A stretch of 57,438 nt of DNA from SIG607 sp045537575 (GCA_045537575.1 JAZSPU010000053.1:1-57438); one strand, 5' to 3'; positions 15,690 through 24,425 are shown, counted from the first letter of the stretch. Translations and numbers: made by a program. Notes: a model not told the origin generated them from the letters alone.

Positions 15690-16337
15690 ATGCTTCCTGA
15701 AAACTATATAGAAATAATTATACGACTTGTTTTAGCTCTTGTGTTCGGCGGAATTATAGGACTTGAGAGAGCAGGTACAAACCACGATGCAGGACTTCGC
15801 ACCCATATCCTAGTATGCCTCGGCAGTGCAGGGGTAATGATTATGAGTGAAGCTATGCATATCGATTTCGGCGGCGACGCTATGCGAATAGGCGCTCAGG
15901 TAGTAAGCGGTATAGGCTTTTTGGGAGCCGGATGTATTCTTGTTCACGGTAAACGTATAAGAGGGCTTACCACCGCCGCAGGACTTTGGGCAACCGCCTG
16001 TTTAGGTCTTATAGTAGGTGCGGGATATTACTTCACGGGAATTATTATGGTTGCTTTAATGATTTCCGCTATGCTTGTGCTTCATCCTGTTACTAATTAT
16101 CTCCAGAAAAGAGCCAATAAAAAGGTTTGCAGAATAAAGATATTTATGGCAAAAGACGGAGACGTAAGCGCGATTTATAAATATATTACCGACAGCTCCT
16201 TTAACATAGTTTCTATGAGCAAGGAAGAAGACGGAAGTGTTATAATGAACGTTGTGCAGGCAACTGAAAATACTGCAGAGCTTGTAATTTCTTCCCTTAT
16301 AACCGATTTTAATATCAAAAAAATAGAAAAACTATAA
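15690..16337 (+). CDS. MgtC/SapB family membrane protein
   Basis: A 215-residue protein with four to five N-terminal membrane helices containing the MgtC signature GGIIGLERAG, followed by GAGCILVHGKRIRGLTTAAGLW, and a soluble ACT-like C-terminal domain (about 145-215). MgtC proteins are linked to magnesium limitation and regulation of F-type ATPase or phosphate uptake in some species; the role here is unknown. It lies 10 bases after glpP and is probably cotranscribed. Confidence 0.92.
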   Translation: MLPENYIEIIIRLVLALVFGGIIGLERAGTNHDAGLRTHILVCLGSAGVMIMSEAMHIDFGGDAMRIGAQVVSGIGFLGAGCILVHGKRIRGLTTAAGLWATACLGLIVGAGYYFTGIIMVALMISAMLVLHPVTNYLQKRANKKVCRIKIFMAKDGDVSAIYKYITDSSFNIVSMSKEEDGSVIMNVVQATENTAELVISSLITDFNIKKIEKL

Positions 16338-16366
16338 AAACGGTGATTTTCACCGTTTTTATTTTT
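16336..16366 (+). terminator. Terminator after mgtC
   Basis: Stem AAAAACGGTGA / TCACCGTTTTT with a 3-nt loop and further Ts. Confidence 0.88.
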
Positions 16367-16367
16367 A

Positions 16368-16396
16368 TTGTCTTTTTTATTTAGTTATGGTAAAAT
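16368..16396 (+). promoter_or_regulatory. Promoter of the glycosyltransferase gene
   Basis: TTGTCT, a 17-bp spacer and TAAAAT, 25 bp upstream of the start. Confidence 0.6.
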
Positions 16397-16420
16397 ATAA
16401 AGGATAAAGGAGGCGGATGT

Positions 16421-17338
16421 ATGAAAGTATCTGTGGCTATGGCTACCTATAACGGTATGAAATATATTGAAAAACAGCTTGATTCAATAAGACTTCAATA
16501 TATTATGCCCGATGAAGTTATAATAAGCGATGATGCGTCTAATGACGGTACCGCCGAATTTGTTAAAGAGTATATTGAAAAATATTCTCTTTTTGGTTGG
16601 CAGCTTTTTGTTAATGAAGAAAATCTCGGCTTTAAAAGGAATTTTTTAAAGGCGCTTTCTGAAACTCAGGGTGAGTATATTTTCCTTTGTGACCAAGATG
16701 ATATATGGCAAAAGGAAAAAATAGAAAAAACCCTTTCGGTAATGGAAAAAAACAGAGATATTTTATCCCTTTGCTCCTCCTTTGATTATATTGATGAAAA
16801 TGATGCTTTGTTAAATTTAAAAAGCAAGGAAAATACCTCTAATCACGGGCTTATTGATAAAAAAACCGAAAAGGGAGAGCTTATTAAAATTCCCTTTAAA
16901 ACGGTGCTTCACAGTAATATTGCTCCGGGGTGCGCTACCGTTATAAGAAAAGAGCTTAAGGAAAGATTTGTGGATTGCAGTAAATCTATTGTTGCGCACG
17001 ATTGGGAACTGAATTTACTTAGCGCAAGTGAAAACGGATTGTATTTTTTTAATGTTCCTCTTATTCTTTACAGAATACATTCAAGTAATACCTTAGGGCT
17101 TGATTCGGCTTCTAATGATAGACTCGGTATAGCAAAGGAAAAGCTTGACGGGGCGTCTGCTCTGCTTTCCTACGGCGGTTTTGATGACTTTTACGAAATG
17201 CAGAAAAAACGTGAAGATTTTTTAAATAACAAAAAGTTTTTCTCTGCTTTGGCGATGTTTTTTTCTAACGTGCAGTATATGAAAAACTATAGCTTTAAAG
17301 AGAAAATGGGGGATATTTTATTTACCCTTAAAAAGTAA
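16421..17338 (+). CDS. Family 2 glycosyltransferase
   Basis: A 305-residue GT-A fold enzyme that adds a sugar from a nucleotide donor to an envelope polysaccharide. The N-terminus VSVAMATYNGMKYIEKQLDS, the ISDDASNDGT diphosphate loop and the DXD-like FLCDQDDIW (near residues 87-95) are diagnostic of rhamnosyltransferase-like GT2 members. No membrane segment is evident. GGAGG precedes the ATG. It stands alone, with its own promoter, between mgtC and trpS. The donor and acceptor cannot be determined. Confidence 0.92.
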   Translation: MKVSVAMATYNGMKYIEKQLDSIRLQYIMPDEVIISDDASNDGTAEFVKEYIEKYSLFGWQLFVNEENLGFKRNFLKALSETQGEYIFLCDQDDIWQKEKIEKTLSVMEKNRDILSLCSSFDYIDENDALLNLKSKENTSNHGLIDKKTEKGELIKIPFKTVLHSNIAPGCATVIRKELKERFVDCSKSIVAHDWELNLLSASENGLYFFNVPLILYRIHSSNTLGLDSASNDRLGIAKEKLDGASALLSYGGFDDFYEMQKKREDFLNNKKFFSALAMFFSNVQYMKNYSFKEKMGDILFTLKK

Positions 17339-17347
17339 AATTTTATC

Positions 17348-17376
17348 TTGTTAATATAAAGGTTTTATGGTAGAAT
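17348..17376 (+). promoter_or_regulatory. Promoter of trpS-holB-ricT
   Basis: TTGTTA, a 17-bp spacer and TAGAAT, about 44 bp before trpS. Confidence 0.6.
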
Positions 17377-17419
17377 TATATATTATATATTTAGCATTGT
17401 AAACTTAGGAGAATTAATT

Positions 17420-18427
17420 ATGAGTGAAGTAACTCTTACTGAAAAGAAAAAGGTTTTAAGCTGTATTCAACCCAGCGGTATTCCCACTTTGGGAAATTAC
17501 TTGGGAGCTCTTAAAAACTGGGTGGATATGCAGGATGAATTTGATTGCACCTTTGCGGTTGCCGATCTTCACGCAATTACCGTAAGACAGGAGCCTGCCA
17601 AGCTTCGTGCACAGATTTATTCTATGTTCGCTTTGTTTTTGGCTTTGGGACTTGACCCTGAAAAGAGCACTCTTTTCATTCAGTCTCACGTTCCCGCCCA
17701 CAGCCAGCTTGCATGGATACTTTCCTGTTACACACAGTTTGGCGAACTATCCCGTATGACACAGTTCAAGGATAAGTCCGCCCGTCATGCTGACAATATC
17801 AATGCAGGTCTTTTTGCATATCCTGCGCTTATGGCGGCAGATATTCTGCTTTATCAGCCTGATTTTGTTCCCGTAGGTCACGACCAGAAACAGCATCTTG
17901 AAATTACCCGCGATATCGCTACACGATTTAATAATCTTTACGGCGACGTATTTACAATTCCCGAGCCTCTTATCCGTAAGAGCGGCGCAAGGGTTATGTC
18001 TTTACAGGAGCCTACTAAAAAGATGTCTAAATCGGACGATAACGCAAATGCATATATATCTCTCCTTGATACAAGGGAAGATATTTTAAGAAAATTCAAA
18101 CGTGCAGTTACCGACAGCGAAGCAAAAATTTGCATTGCCGAGGGCAAGGACGGTATCAATAATCTTATTGATATTTACAGCACAGTTTTAGGAATAACCC
18201 CTGAAGAAACCGTTAAAAAGTTTGAGGGATGCGGTTACGGTGAATTTAAAATGGCTGTCGGTGAAGCCGTTGCCGAATGCTTAGATCCCGTAAGAGAAAG
18301 ATATAACGAGTATATTTCCAATAAGAAATTACTTGAAGAACTTGCTAAAAACGGCGCTGAAAAGGCATACTATGCTTCTCGCAAAACAATGACTAAGGTT
18401 ATGAAAAAGGTCGGTTTTGTATTATGA
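17420..18427 (+). CDS. trpS: Tryptophan--tRNA ligase
   Basis: A 335-residue class I aminoacyl-tRNA synthetase charging tRNA-Trp. The HIGH-equivalent is in PTLGNYLGA (near residues 20-28), KMSKS is at 201-205, and family segments such as FIQSHVPAHSQLAW and PVGHDQKQHLE are present. The length is typical of bacterial TrpRS. TAGGAG precedes the ATG. The stop overlaps the holB start (ATGA), indicating coupling. No T-box is seen upstream, unlike pheS. Confidence 0.97.
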   Translation: MSEVTLTEKKKVLSCIQPSGIPTLGNYLGALKNWVDMQDEFDCTFAVADLHAITVRQEPAKLRAQIYSMFALFLALGLDPEKSTLFIQSHVPAHSQLAWILSCYTQFGELSRMTQFKDKSARHADNINAGLFAYPALMAADILLYQPDFVPVGHDQKQHLEITRDIATRFNNLYGDVFTIPEPLIRKSGARVMSLQEPTKKMSKSDDNANAYISLLDTREDILRKFKRAVTDSEAKICIAEGKDGINNLIDIYSTVLGITPEETVKKFEGCGYGEFKMAVGEAVAECLDPVRERYNEYISNKKLLEELAKNGAEKAYYASRKTMTKVMKKVGFVL

Positions 18428-19341
18428 TGTTTGCTTTAGCAGGAAACAGTGGTGTTAAAAATTCAATTACACATCTGCTGAGCACAAAACGTTTCCCCCA
18501 CGCTGTTATAATCGAGGGTGAAGCCTTAAGCGGAAAAAGTCTGCTGACTTCGTATATAGTTTCCGCTCTTCTTTGTGAAGAAGAAAATTCGCCTTGCGGT
18601 AAATGTCGTGCATGTAGTTTAGTAAAAGCAGGAACACATCCTGACCTGTTTTTAACCACCCTTCTTGATAAAAAGAAGAATATTGCGGTTGAACAGATAC
18701 GAAAACTTAAGGTGGATGCTTATATACGTCCGCAGATGAGCGATAAAAAGGTGTTTGTAATAGACTATGCAGATACAATGAACGCACAGTCTCAAAATGC
18801 TATATTAAAGGTGCTTGAAGAACCGCCCGGAGATACTGTTTTTATCCTGCAGGTTCGTTCCCGTTCAGCTCTGCTTCCTACCATTCTTTCCAGATGTGTG
18901 ACCTATACTCTAAATGATCCTGACATAAATGAATCGGCTGAGTATTTAAAGGCTAAGCACGGCATAGAAATAGATGAAGCAATAGAACTTTTAAAGCAAA
19001 ACAATAACAGTATCGGCAGAAGCGAGGAAGCGCTGAAAAGTAAAAAAAGCGGTGTATATTCTATTGCCGGTGAATATCTTGACCTTGCCTTTGACGGAAG
19101 CGTGTACGACCTTATATCCCTTACTGCCCCGCTTGAAAAGGACAGAAATAAGGCAGGGGAGTTTTACTCCCATCTTTCCTACCTTCTTTTAACTAAAATT
19201 AAAAGCTGCGCTGTTAAAGGCACAAGTATTAAGCGCGACACAAAGTATTTAGAAATTGTAAAAGAAGCTCAGGAAGCATTAAAATCAAATATAAATTTAA
19301 CCCTGCTGTTTTGTGAAACAGCGGCGAAATTCAAATCTTAA
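18424..19341 (+). CDS. holB: DNA polymerase III subunit delta'
   Basis: A 305-residue clamp-loader subunit. The N-terminal AAA+ module has a P-loop-like EGEALSGKSLL, a four-cysteine zinc site (C-x8-CGKCRAC) and the SRC motif in PTILSRCVTY. The segment DYADTMNAQSQNAILKVLEEPP is characteristic of delta' and tau/gamma proteins. It overlaps trpS by 4 bases and is followed after 15 bases by ricT, a neighbour commonly seen in Firmicutes. Confidence 0.93.
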   Translation: MMFALAGNSGVKNSITHLLSTKRFPHAVIIEGEALSGKSLLTSYIVSALLCEEENSPCGKCRACSLVKAGTHPDLFLTTLLDKKKNIAVEQIRKLKVDAYIRPQMSDKKVFVIDYADTMNAQSQNAILKVLEEPPGDTVFILQVRSRSALLPTILSRCVTYTLNDPDINESAEYLKAKHGIEIDEAIELLKQNNNSIGRSEEALKSKKSGVYSIAGEYLDLAFDGSVYDLISLTAPLEKDRNKAGEFYSHLSYLLLTKIKSCAVKGTSIKRDTKYLEIVKEAQEALKSNINLTLLFCETAAKFKS

Positions 19342-19356
19342 AATAAGGAGATAGTT

Positions 19357-20223
19357 ATGACTGAGGTTATATCTATTAAATTCAAATCCGACGGCGCATC
19401 CTATTATTTTGCGCCCGACGGCAAACAGTATTCCACCGGAAGCTACGCCGTGGTAGAAACTGCTCAAGGTATTGAATGCGGAATAGTCAGCGAAGCAAAT
19501 CACTGCGTAGAGGACGAAAAAATCGTTCAGCCTTTAAAAAAGGCATTGCGCCCTGCTAATGAGCGTGATTTAAAGAAGCTTGAAGAAAATAAAGAAAAAG
19601 CGGCAGATGCCTTTAAAATCTGTGAAGAAAAGGTACTTGCCCACGGTCTTGATATGAAACTTATTGAGGCTCAGTATTCCTTTGACGGCAGTAAGATAAT
19701 CTTTTTCTTTACCTCTGACGGCAGAGTTGACTTTAGAGAACTTGTAAAAGACCTTGCCGCTTCTCTTCATATAAGAATAGAGCTTAGACAAATAGGTGTC
19801 AGAGATGAAGCAAGAATGCTTGGCGGTCTTGGTATTTGCGGTCAGCCCTTTTGCTGTTCACGGTTTTTAAACGGTTTTCAGCCTGTTTCAATAAAAATGG
19901 CAAAGGAACAGGGACTTTCCCTTAATCCTACCAAAATTTCGGGAACCTGCGGAAGACTTATGTGCTGTCTTAAGTATGAACAGGACGCCTATGAGTATCT
20001 GCTTAAAAAGACTCCGCCGGTTGGAGCTACCGTTAAAACCGAAGAGGGAATAGGGGTTGTTTCCGACGTTAACGTTATTACGGGAAATCTTATAGTAAAG
20101 ATAAATGAGTCGGAAGGACTTCCCTTTAAAACTCATCGCGACAAGGTTACCGTTTTGTCCCGTGGAAAAGCTAAAAGAAACGTAGAAGAAGCGGAAAATA
20201 CCGAGGAAAAAGCAGAAAAATAA
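19357..20223 (+). CDS. ricT: RicT/YaaT, PSP1 domain protein
   Basis: A 288-residue PSP1-domain protein. In Bacillus, RicT (YaaT) works with RicA and RicF, stimulates mRNA processing by RNase Y and affects sporulation. The conserved cysteine cluster is GGLGICGQPFCCSRF and GTCGRLMCCLKYEQ, the latter part of the iron-sulphur binding set. The C-terminus is a Glu/Lys-rich tail. AAGGAG precedes the ATG. It is the third gene of the trpS-holB operon. Confidence 0.93.
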   Translation: MTEVISIKFKSDGASYYFAPDGKQYSTGSYAVVETAQGIECGIVSEANHCVEDEKIVQPLKKALRPANERDLKKLEENKEKAADAFKICEEKVLAHGLDMKLIEAQYSFDGSKIIFFFTSDGRVDFRELVKDLAASLHIRIELRQIGVRDEARMLGGLGICGQPFCCSRFLNGFQPVSIKMAKEQGLSLNPTKISGTCGRLMCCLKYEQDAYEYLLKKTPPVGATVKTEEGIGVVSDVNVITGNLIVKINESEGLPFKTHRDKVTVLSRGKAKRNVEEAENTEEKAEK

Positions 20224-20230
20224 AAATTAC

Positions 20231-20258
20231 TTGCATTTTTTAAAAAATGTAGTACAAT
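20231..20258 (+). promoter_or_regulatory. Promoter of the ferredoxin gene
   Basis: TTGCAT, a 16-bp spacer and TACAAT, 43 bp before the start. Confidence 0.6.
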
Positions 20259-20301
20259 AGATATGTGAAATATAAAAACTTGCTAATGGAGGTGTACCAA
20301 A

Positions 20302-20472
20302 ATGGCTTTCAAAATTACTGATGAGTGTATCGGTTGCGGCAGCTGTGCAGCTGGTTGTCCTGTAGAGGCTATCGTTGAGGCTGATGACAAATATGCAATC
20401 GACGCTGACAAGTGCATTGATTGCGGCGCTTGTGCTTCTACCTGTCCTGTTGAGGCTATCGTTGAAGCTTAA
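20302..20472 (+). CDS. 2[4Fe-4S] ferredoxin
   Basis: A 56-residue clostridial-type ferredoxin carrying electrons between redox enzymes in the cytoplasm. Two CxxCxxCxxxCP cluster motifs are visible: CIGCGSCAAGCP and CIDCGACASTCP. The two halves are near-perfect internal repeats, each ending in VEAIVEA. A strong GGAGGTG site precedes the ATG, codon use is strongly biased, and both a promoter and a terminator flank it, as expected for an abundant protein. Confidence 0.96.
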   Translation: MAFKITDECIGCGSCAAGCPVEAIVEADDKYAIDADKCIDCGACASTCPVEAIVEA

Positions 20473-20514
20473 TTAGTTTTTAGGTTCCGATACATAGTGT
20501 AATCGGGGAATATT

Positions 20515-20548
20515 CGCACAGAGTATTTAACTCTGTGCTTTTATTTTT
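20515..20548 (+). terminator. Terminator of the ferredoxin gene
   Basis: Stem GCACAGAGT / ACTCTGTGC with a 5-nt loop, then TTTTATTTTT. Confidence 0.88.
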
Positions 20549-20557
20549 ATATAATAC

Positions 20558-20586
20558 TTGATTTATTTAAAGTTTTGGTATAGAAT
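20558..20586 (+). promoter_or_regulatory. Promoter of fba
   Basis: TTGATT, a 17-bp spacer and TAGAAT, about 49 bp before the ATG. Confidence 0.65.
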
Positions 20587-20634
20587 ATAAAGGTAAATTA
20601 AGCGTGTTCAACGCAATTCAGGAGGAAATAAAAA

Positions 20635-21498
20635 ATGTTAGTATCTGCTAAAGAAATGCTTACCAAAGCAAAAGCCGGTAAATATGCTGTAGGTCAGTTC
20701 AACATCAACAACCTTGAATGGACAAAGGCTATTCTTCTTACCGCTGAGGAACTCAAATCTCCCGTAATTCTCGGTGTATCTGAGGGCGCAGGTAAGTATA
20801 TGTGCGGTTATACCACCGTTGTTGGTATGGTTAACGGTATGATTAAAGAACTCGGCATTACCGTTCCCGTTGCTCTTCATCTTGACCACGGTTCTTATGA
20901 AGGCGCAAAGAAATGTATCGAAGCAGGCTTCTCTTCGGTAATGTTCGATGGTTCTCACTATCCTATCGAAGAAAATATTGCAAAAACCAAAGAACTTGTT
21001 GCTGTATGTAACGAACTCGGCCTCTCTCTTGAAGCTGAAGTTGGCGCTATCGGCGGTGAGGAAGACGGCGTTATCGGTACAGGCGAATGTGCAGATCCTA
21101 AGGAATGTAAGATGATTGCTGACCTCGGTGTTACTATGCTTGCTGCAGGTATCGGTAATATTCACGGTAAATATCCTGAAAACTGGGCAGGTCTTTCCTT
21201 TGATACACTTGATGCTATTCAGCAGCTTACAGGTGATATGCCTTTAGTTCTTCACGGCGGTACAGGAATACCTGCTGATATGATCAAAAAGGCTATTTCC
21301 TTAGGCGTTTCCAAAATTAACGTTAATACCGAATGTCAGCTCGCTTTCGCTGCTGCTACCAGAGAGTACATTGAAGCAGGAAAAGACCTTCAGGGCAAAG
21401 GCTTTGACCCCAGAAAAGTTCTTGCTCCGGGCTTTGAAGCAATTAAAGCTACCGTTAAGGAAAAAATGGAACTCTTCGGTTCTGTAGGCAAGGCATAA
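20635..21498 (+). CDS. fba: Class II fructose-bisphosphate aldolase
   Basis: A 287-residue zinc-dependent aldolase interconverting fructose 1,6-bisphosphate with DHAP and glyceraldehyde 3-phosphate. Metal and catalytic segments are LHLDHGS, EAEVGAIGGEED, LAAGIGNIHGKY and VLHGGTGIP, with INVNTECQLAF near the C-terminus. The length fits the short class IIA/GatY-type proteins, but no tagatose genes are nearby, so glycolysis is the best reading. The site AGGAGG is strong and the codon use is highly biased. Confidence 0.95.
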   Translation: MLVSAKEMLTKAKAGKYAVGQFNINNLEWTKAILLTAEELKSPVILGVSEGAGKYMCGYTTVVGMVNGMIKELGITVPVALHLDHGSYEGAKKCIEAGFSSVMFDGSHYPIEENIAKTKELVAVCNELGLSLEAEVGAIGGEEDGVIGTGECADPKECKMIADLGVTMLAAGIGNIHGKYPENWAGLSFDTLDAIQQLTGDMPLVLHGGTGIPADMIKKAISLGVSKINVNTECQLAFAAATREYIEAGKDLQGKGFDPRKVLAPGFEAIKATVKEKMELFGSVGKA

Positions 21499-21503
21499 GA
21501 TAA

Positions 21504-21689
21504 GTGGCTAAAAATAAAACTGTATCCTCTTGTGATATATGCGCGAATTTCGCCTATAATGAAGAAACAGAGGATTATGAGTGTATGGCATATATGGATG
21601 AGGATGAAGTAGTATCCTTCCTTCAAACTAAAAATTGCCCCGCTTTTCGACTATATGACGAATACGGCATAGTCAGAAAACAGAATTAA
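21504..21689 (+). CDS. Small four-cysteine protein (DUF6472-like)
   Basis: A 61-residue protein beginning with GTG 5 bases after the fba stop. It has CDICANF near the N-terminus, then YECMAYMDEDEVVSF and KNCPAFRLYDEYGIVRKQ. The spacing C-x2-C...C...C suggests a small metal site. It resembles what I recall as DUF6472, a small Clostridia-specific family without known function. The ribosome site is weak, so it may be translated by readthrough from fba. A strong terminator follows. Confidence 0.75.
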   Translation: MAKNKTVSSCDICANFAYNEETEDYECMAYMDEDEVVSFLQTKNCPAFRLYDEYGIVRKQN

Positions 21690-21700
21690 ATATAAAATTA

Positions 21701-21737
21701 GGCGCAACTCCTTGTGGAGTTGCGCCTGATTTTTTTT
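21701..21737. terminator. Bidirectional terminator
   Basis: An 11-bp perfect stem (GGCGCAACTCC / GGAGTTGCGCC, loop TTGT), followed by TGA and eight Ts, between the converging DUF6472-like and yerC-like genes. Confidence 0.9.
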
Positions 21738-21738
21738 G

Positions 21739-22008
21739 TTATTTTATGAATTTATCGTAGCCTTTGCCGTATTTAACACAGCTTGAAACACGGGCTAGAG
21801 TGGCACTGGCAATTCCTGTTTTTTCGGTAACCTTATTATAGGTTTCGCCTTGCTTTAACAGTTTCGCCGCGCATACGCGCTGTGCCATATTTTCAACTTC
21901 CTTATGGGTACACAAATCGTCAAAAAGAAGTTTGCAATCATCAACCGATTCAAGACTGACAATGACCTTATACAGTTCATTTATCATTTCTTCACTGATT
22001 TTAGCCAT
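21739..22008 (-). CDS. TrpR-like protein of the YerC/YecD family
   Basis: An 89-residue all-helical protein of the TrpR superfamily. It has the family pattern DLCTHKEVENMAQRVCAAKLL and the helix-turn-helix NKVTEKTGIASATLARVSSCVKYG. YerC-type proteins are presumed DNA-binding regulators of uncertain target. It starts 10 bases downstream of the ABC ATPase gene with AGGAGATGG, so it belongs to the amino-acid transporter operon and might regulate it. Confidence 0.92.
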   Translation of the reverse strand: MAKISEEMINELYKVIVSLESVDDCKLLFDDLCTHKEVENMAQRVCAAKLLKQGETYNKVTEKTGIASATLARVSSCVKYGKGYDKFIK

Positions 22009-22018
22009 TTTCCATCTC

Positions 22019-22777
22019 CTAAAATTCTTCTAAGGATTTTGCAAGGAACGCTTTTGTTTTATCGCTCTTGGGATTATCGAATACCTCTTGGGGAGTGCCC
22101 ACCTCTTCAATAACACCGTCTGCCATAAAAATTACCTTGTCGGCTACGTTTTTCGCAAATTCCATTTCGTGAGTAACAACTATCATGGTGCTGTCGCTTG
22201 TTTTAAGAGCCTTAATAACCTTTAAAACCTCGCCTGTAAGCTCGGGGTCAAGTGCGCTTGTAGGCTCGTCAAAGCAAAGAATTTCGGGATTCATAGCAAG
22301 AGCTCTTGCTATAGCAACACGCTGTTGCTGACCGCCCGAAAGCTGACAGGGGTAGGAATCCTTCTTGTCAGAAAGACCAACCTTATCTATTAATGAAAGT
22401 CCCTTTTGCTTAATTTCTTCACTTGAAGCAGTTTTTAAAAGGGTGGGGGCTAGGGTAACGTTCTCGAAAACCGTGTACTGAGGGAAAAGATTAAAGTTTT
22501 GGAATACAAGTCCGAAATGAAGTCTGTTCTGTCTTATAGTTTCATCATTTAAAAGGACTTTATTCTCGCTGTTATAAAGTTCTTTTCCGTTTACCGATAT
22601 AATTCCGCTGTCAGCAGTTTCAAGGAAATTAAGACAGCGAAGCAAGGTGGTTTTACCGCTTCCCGATGAACCTATAATAGCAAGAACCTCGCCTTTATTA
22701 AGAGAAAAATCAATTCCCTTTAATACTTCGACCTTGCCGAAATTTTTCTTAATGTTTTTTACTTCTAATACTGCCAT
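22019..22777 (-). CDS. Amino acid ABC transporter ATP-binding protein
   Basis: A 252-residue ATPase of the polar amino acid uptake family. Walker A is GSSGSGKTTLL (near residues 35-45), the signature is LSGGQQQRVAIARAL, Walker B is ILCFDEPTSALD and the switch His is in VVTHEM. It acts with the permease and binding protein upstream. Order in the operon is binding protein, permease, ATPase, regulator. Confidence 0.96.
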   Translation of the reverse strand: MAVLEVKNIKKNFGKVEVLKGIDFSLNKGEVLAIIGSSGSGKTTLLRCLNFLETADSGIISVNGKELYNSENKVLLNDETIRQNRLHFGLVFQNFNLFPQYTVFENVTLAPTLLKTASSEEIKQKGLSLIDKVGLSDKKDSYPCQLSGGQQQRVAIARALAMNPEILCFDEPTSALDPELTGEVLKVIKALKTSDSTMIVVTHEMEFAKNVADKVIFMADGVIEEVGTPQEVFDNPKSDKTKAFLAKSLEEF

Positions 22778-22780
22778 AAT

Positions 22781-23476
22781 TTAACTCCTGAAATAACTGA
22801 GCTTTTTCTCGATCTTGCCCAGAACTATGGTGAGAAGTCCTACGAAAATCAAATAGAACACACCGGTAAAGAAGAGAGGCCAGATAAGAGCTTTTTCAGC
22901 GGCAAGTATGTTTGCTTTGTAAATAATTTCTCCTACCATAATACAGTTTGCAAGGGCAGTATCCTTGATAAGAGTGATTATTTCGTTGGACATAGGGGGA
23001 ACTATACGCTGAATAACCTGTTTAAGTACGATTTTGCGGAAAACCTGAGATTTGGTAAGTCCTAATACGTAACCTGCTTCATACTGTCCTTTAGAGATGC
23101 TTTCAATACCGCCTCTGTATATTTCGGAAAAATAACAGGCGTAGTTAAGTACAAATGCAATTAAAACGGCAATTACACTACCTGCATATGAAAGAGTATT
23201 GCCTGTTGTAAAAGCAAGGTTTATATCCTTCCAGATATTAACTCCGAACAGTAGGGGAGGAACGTAATAAATTATGAAAATCTGGAGCATAAGAGGTACA
23301 CCTCTTATTATCCATACGAAAATGCGGGATATATTTCTGACAACTTTAAATTTACTCATAGAACAAAAGGCTATAGGTAAACCAAGCGGTGCGCCGCAAA
23401 GCAGCGTCACCGCAAAGATAAGTAAAGATATTTTAAAGCCGTCAAACAAGAATAAAACTATATCTATGAATGACAT
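22781..23476 (-). CDS. Amino acid ABC transporter permease
   Basis: A 231-residue HisM/GlnP-type permease with about five membrane helices. The EAA loop is in GGIESISKGQYEAGYVLGLTKSQVFRKIVLKQ and RGVPLMLQIFI is the conserved N-terminal segment. It starts 22 bases after the binding protein gene and ends 3 bases before the ATPase start. The likely substrate is a polar amino acid or cystine. Confidence 0.95.
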   Translation of the reverse strand: MSFIDIVLFLFDGFKISLLIFAVTLLCGAPLGLPIAFCSMSKFKVVRNISRIFVWIIRGVPLMLQIFIIYYVPPLLFGVNIWKDINLAFTTGNTLSYAGSVIAVLIAFVLNYACYFSEIYRGGIESISKGQYEAGYVLGLTKSQVFRKIVLKQVIQRIVPPMSNEIITLIKDTALANCIMVGEIIYKANILAAEKALIWPLFFTGVFYLIFVGLLTIVLGKIEKKLSYFRS

Positions 23477-23498
23477 TTAAAAGTTCTCCAATATTTAA

Positions 23499-24278
23499 TT
23501 ATTTCTGATCTGAAAAATCAGTAATGGTAGTGGTAGCTACATCGTACTTTTCAGCAAGCTGAGCTAAAGTGCCGTCAGCAGCGAGTGCTTCAAGCTGAGC
23601 GTTAACCTTGGCGGTAAGTTCGCTACCCTTCTTAAAGCCGATAGCATAGTATTCAACTTCGCTGGAGAGAGCATCAATAATAGCGATGTTAGCATAGTCG
23701 CCTTTGCCACAGTAGTTTTTAGCAAGCTGAGCGTCAACAACTGCAAAATCAGCAGTTCCGGTCTTTACGGAAAGGAGACAGTCGGTCTGCTTTGTAGCGC
23801 CCTTGAAGATAACGTCACCGAAATCCTTAGCATAGCTTTCGCCTGCGGAACCGATTTCAGCATCAGCGATCTTACCCTTAAGGTCGTCTTTTGTAGCAAT
23901 GTTAGCATCGGTCTTTGCAACTACAACCTGACGGTTTTCCATATAGTTGTAGGAAAAGTCAACAAGGTCTGCACGTGGAACACCATCGTCAGAGCCGTTA
24001 CTGGTAAAGCCGTTCCAAATACAGTCGATAGTGCCGGAATTAAGGTCGGTGTATTTGCTTTCCCATTTAATTTCCTTGAAGATAACCTTGTAACCGAGCT
24101 TTGCAAATACTGCCTCAGCAAGTTCGGTATCGAAACCAACAAGCTTACCGCTATCATCAAGATAATTCATAGGCTCGTAAAGAGTGTAACCTACAATTAC
24201 GGTTTTTTCAGCGCCGCAACCTGCAAAGCAGAATGCGATTAAAAGAACTGAAAGTAAAAGTGCTAATAATTTTTTCAT
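23499..24278 (-). CDS. Amino acid ABC transporter substrate-binding lipoprotein
   Basis: A 259-residue family 3 binding protein tethered at the outer membrane face. The signal ends in the lipobox FAGC, giving a lipidated Cys near residue 20. The N-lobe has GKLVGFDTELAEAVFAKLGY, typical of amino acid binding proteins, and the C-terminus ADGTLAQLAEKYDV is also characteristic. I chose the ATG at 24278 over an upstream TTG because AAAGG lies at the right distance. The ligand is not determined by sequence alone. Confidence 0.94.
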   Translation of the reverse strand: MKKLLALLLSVLLIAFCFAGCGAEKTVIVGYTLYEPMNYLDDSGKLVGFDTELAEAVFAKLGYKVIFKEIKWESKYTDLNSGTIDCIWNGFTSNGSDDGVPRADLVDFSYNYMENRQVVVAKTDANIATKDDLKGKIADAEIGSAGESYAKDFGDVIFKGATKQTDCLLSVKTGTADFAVVDAQLAKNYCGKGDYANIAIIDALSSEVEYYAIGFKKGSELTAKVNAQLEALAADGTLAQLAEKYDVATTTITDFSDQK

Positions 24279-24324
24279 TTTAATCAACCTTTCTTTTGGG
24301 GTTTGCCCCTAATGTGATGAACCT

Positions 24325-24353
24325 ATTATACTTCACTTCGCTGAAGAAGTAAA
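24325..24353 (-). promoter_or_regulatory. Promoter of the amino acid ABC operon
   Basis: On the minus strand TTTACT, a 17-bp spacer and TATAAT. The spacer contains short repeats of GAAG/CTTC that could form an operator. Confidence 0.7.
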
Positions 24354-24386
24354 GCGTTTTTTGTAAAAAAATGAAAAAATTATTAA

Positions 24387-24421
24387 AAAACGCCTTGATT
24401 TATTAAAAATCAAAGCGTTTT
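24387..24421 (-). terminator. Terminator of pgeF
   Basis: An imperfect stem (AAAACGC-TTTGATTTTT / AAATCAAGGCGTTTT on the minus strand) followed by T-rich sequence. Confidence 0.8.
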
Positions 24422-24425
24422 ACGG

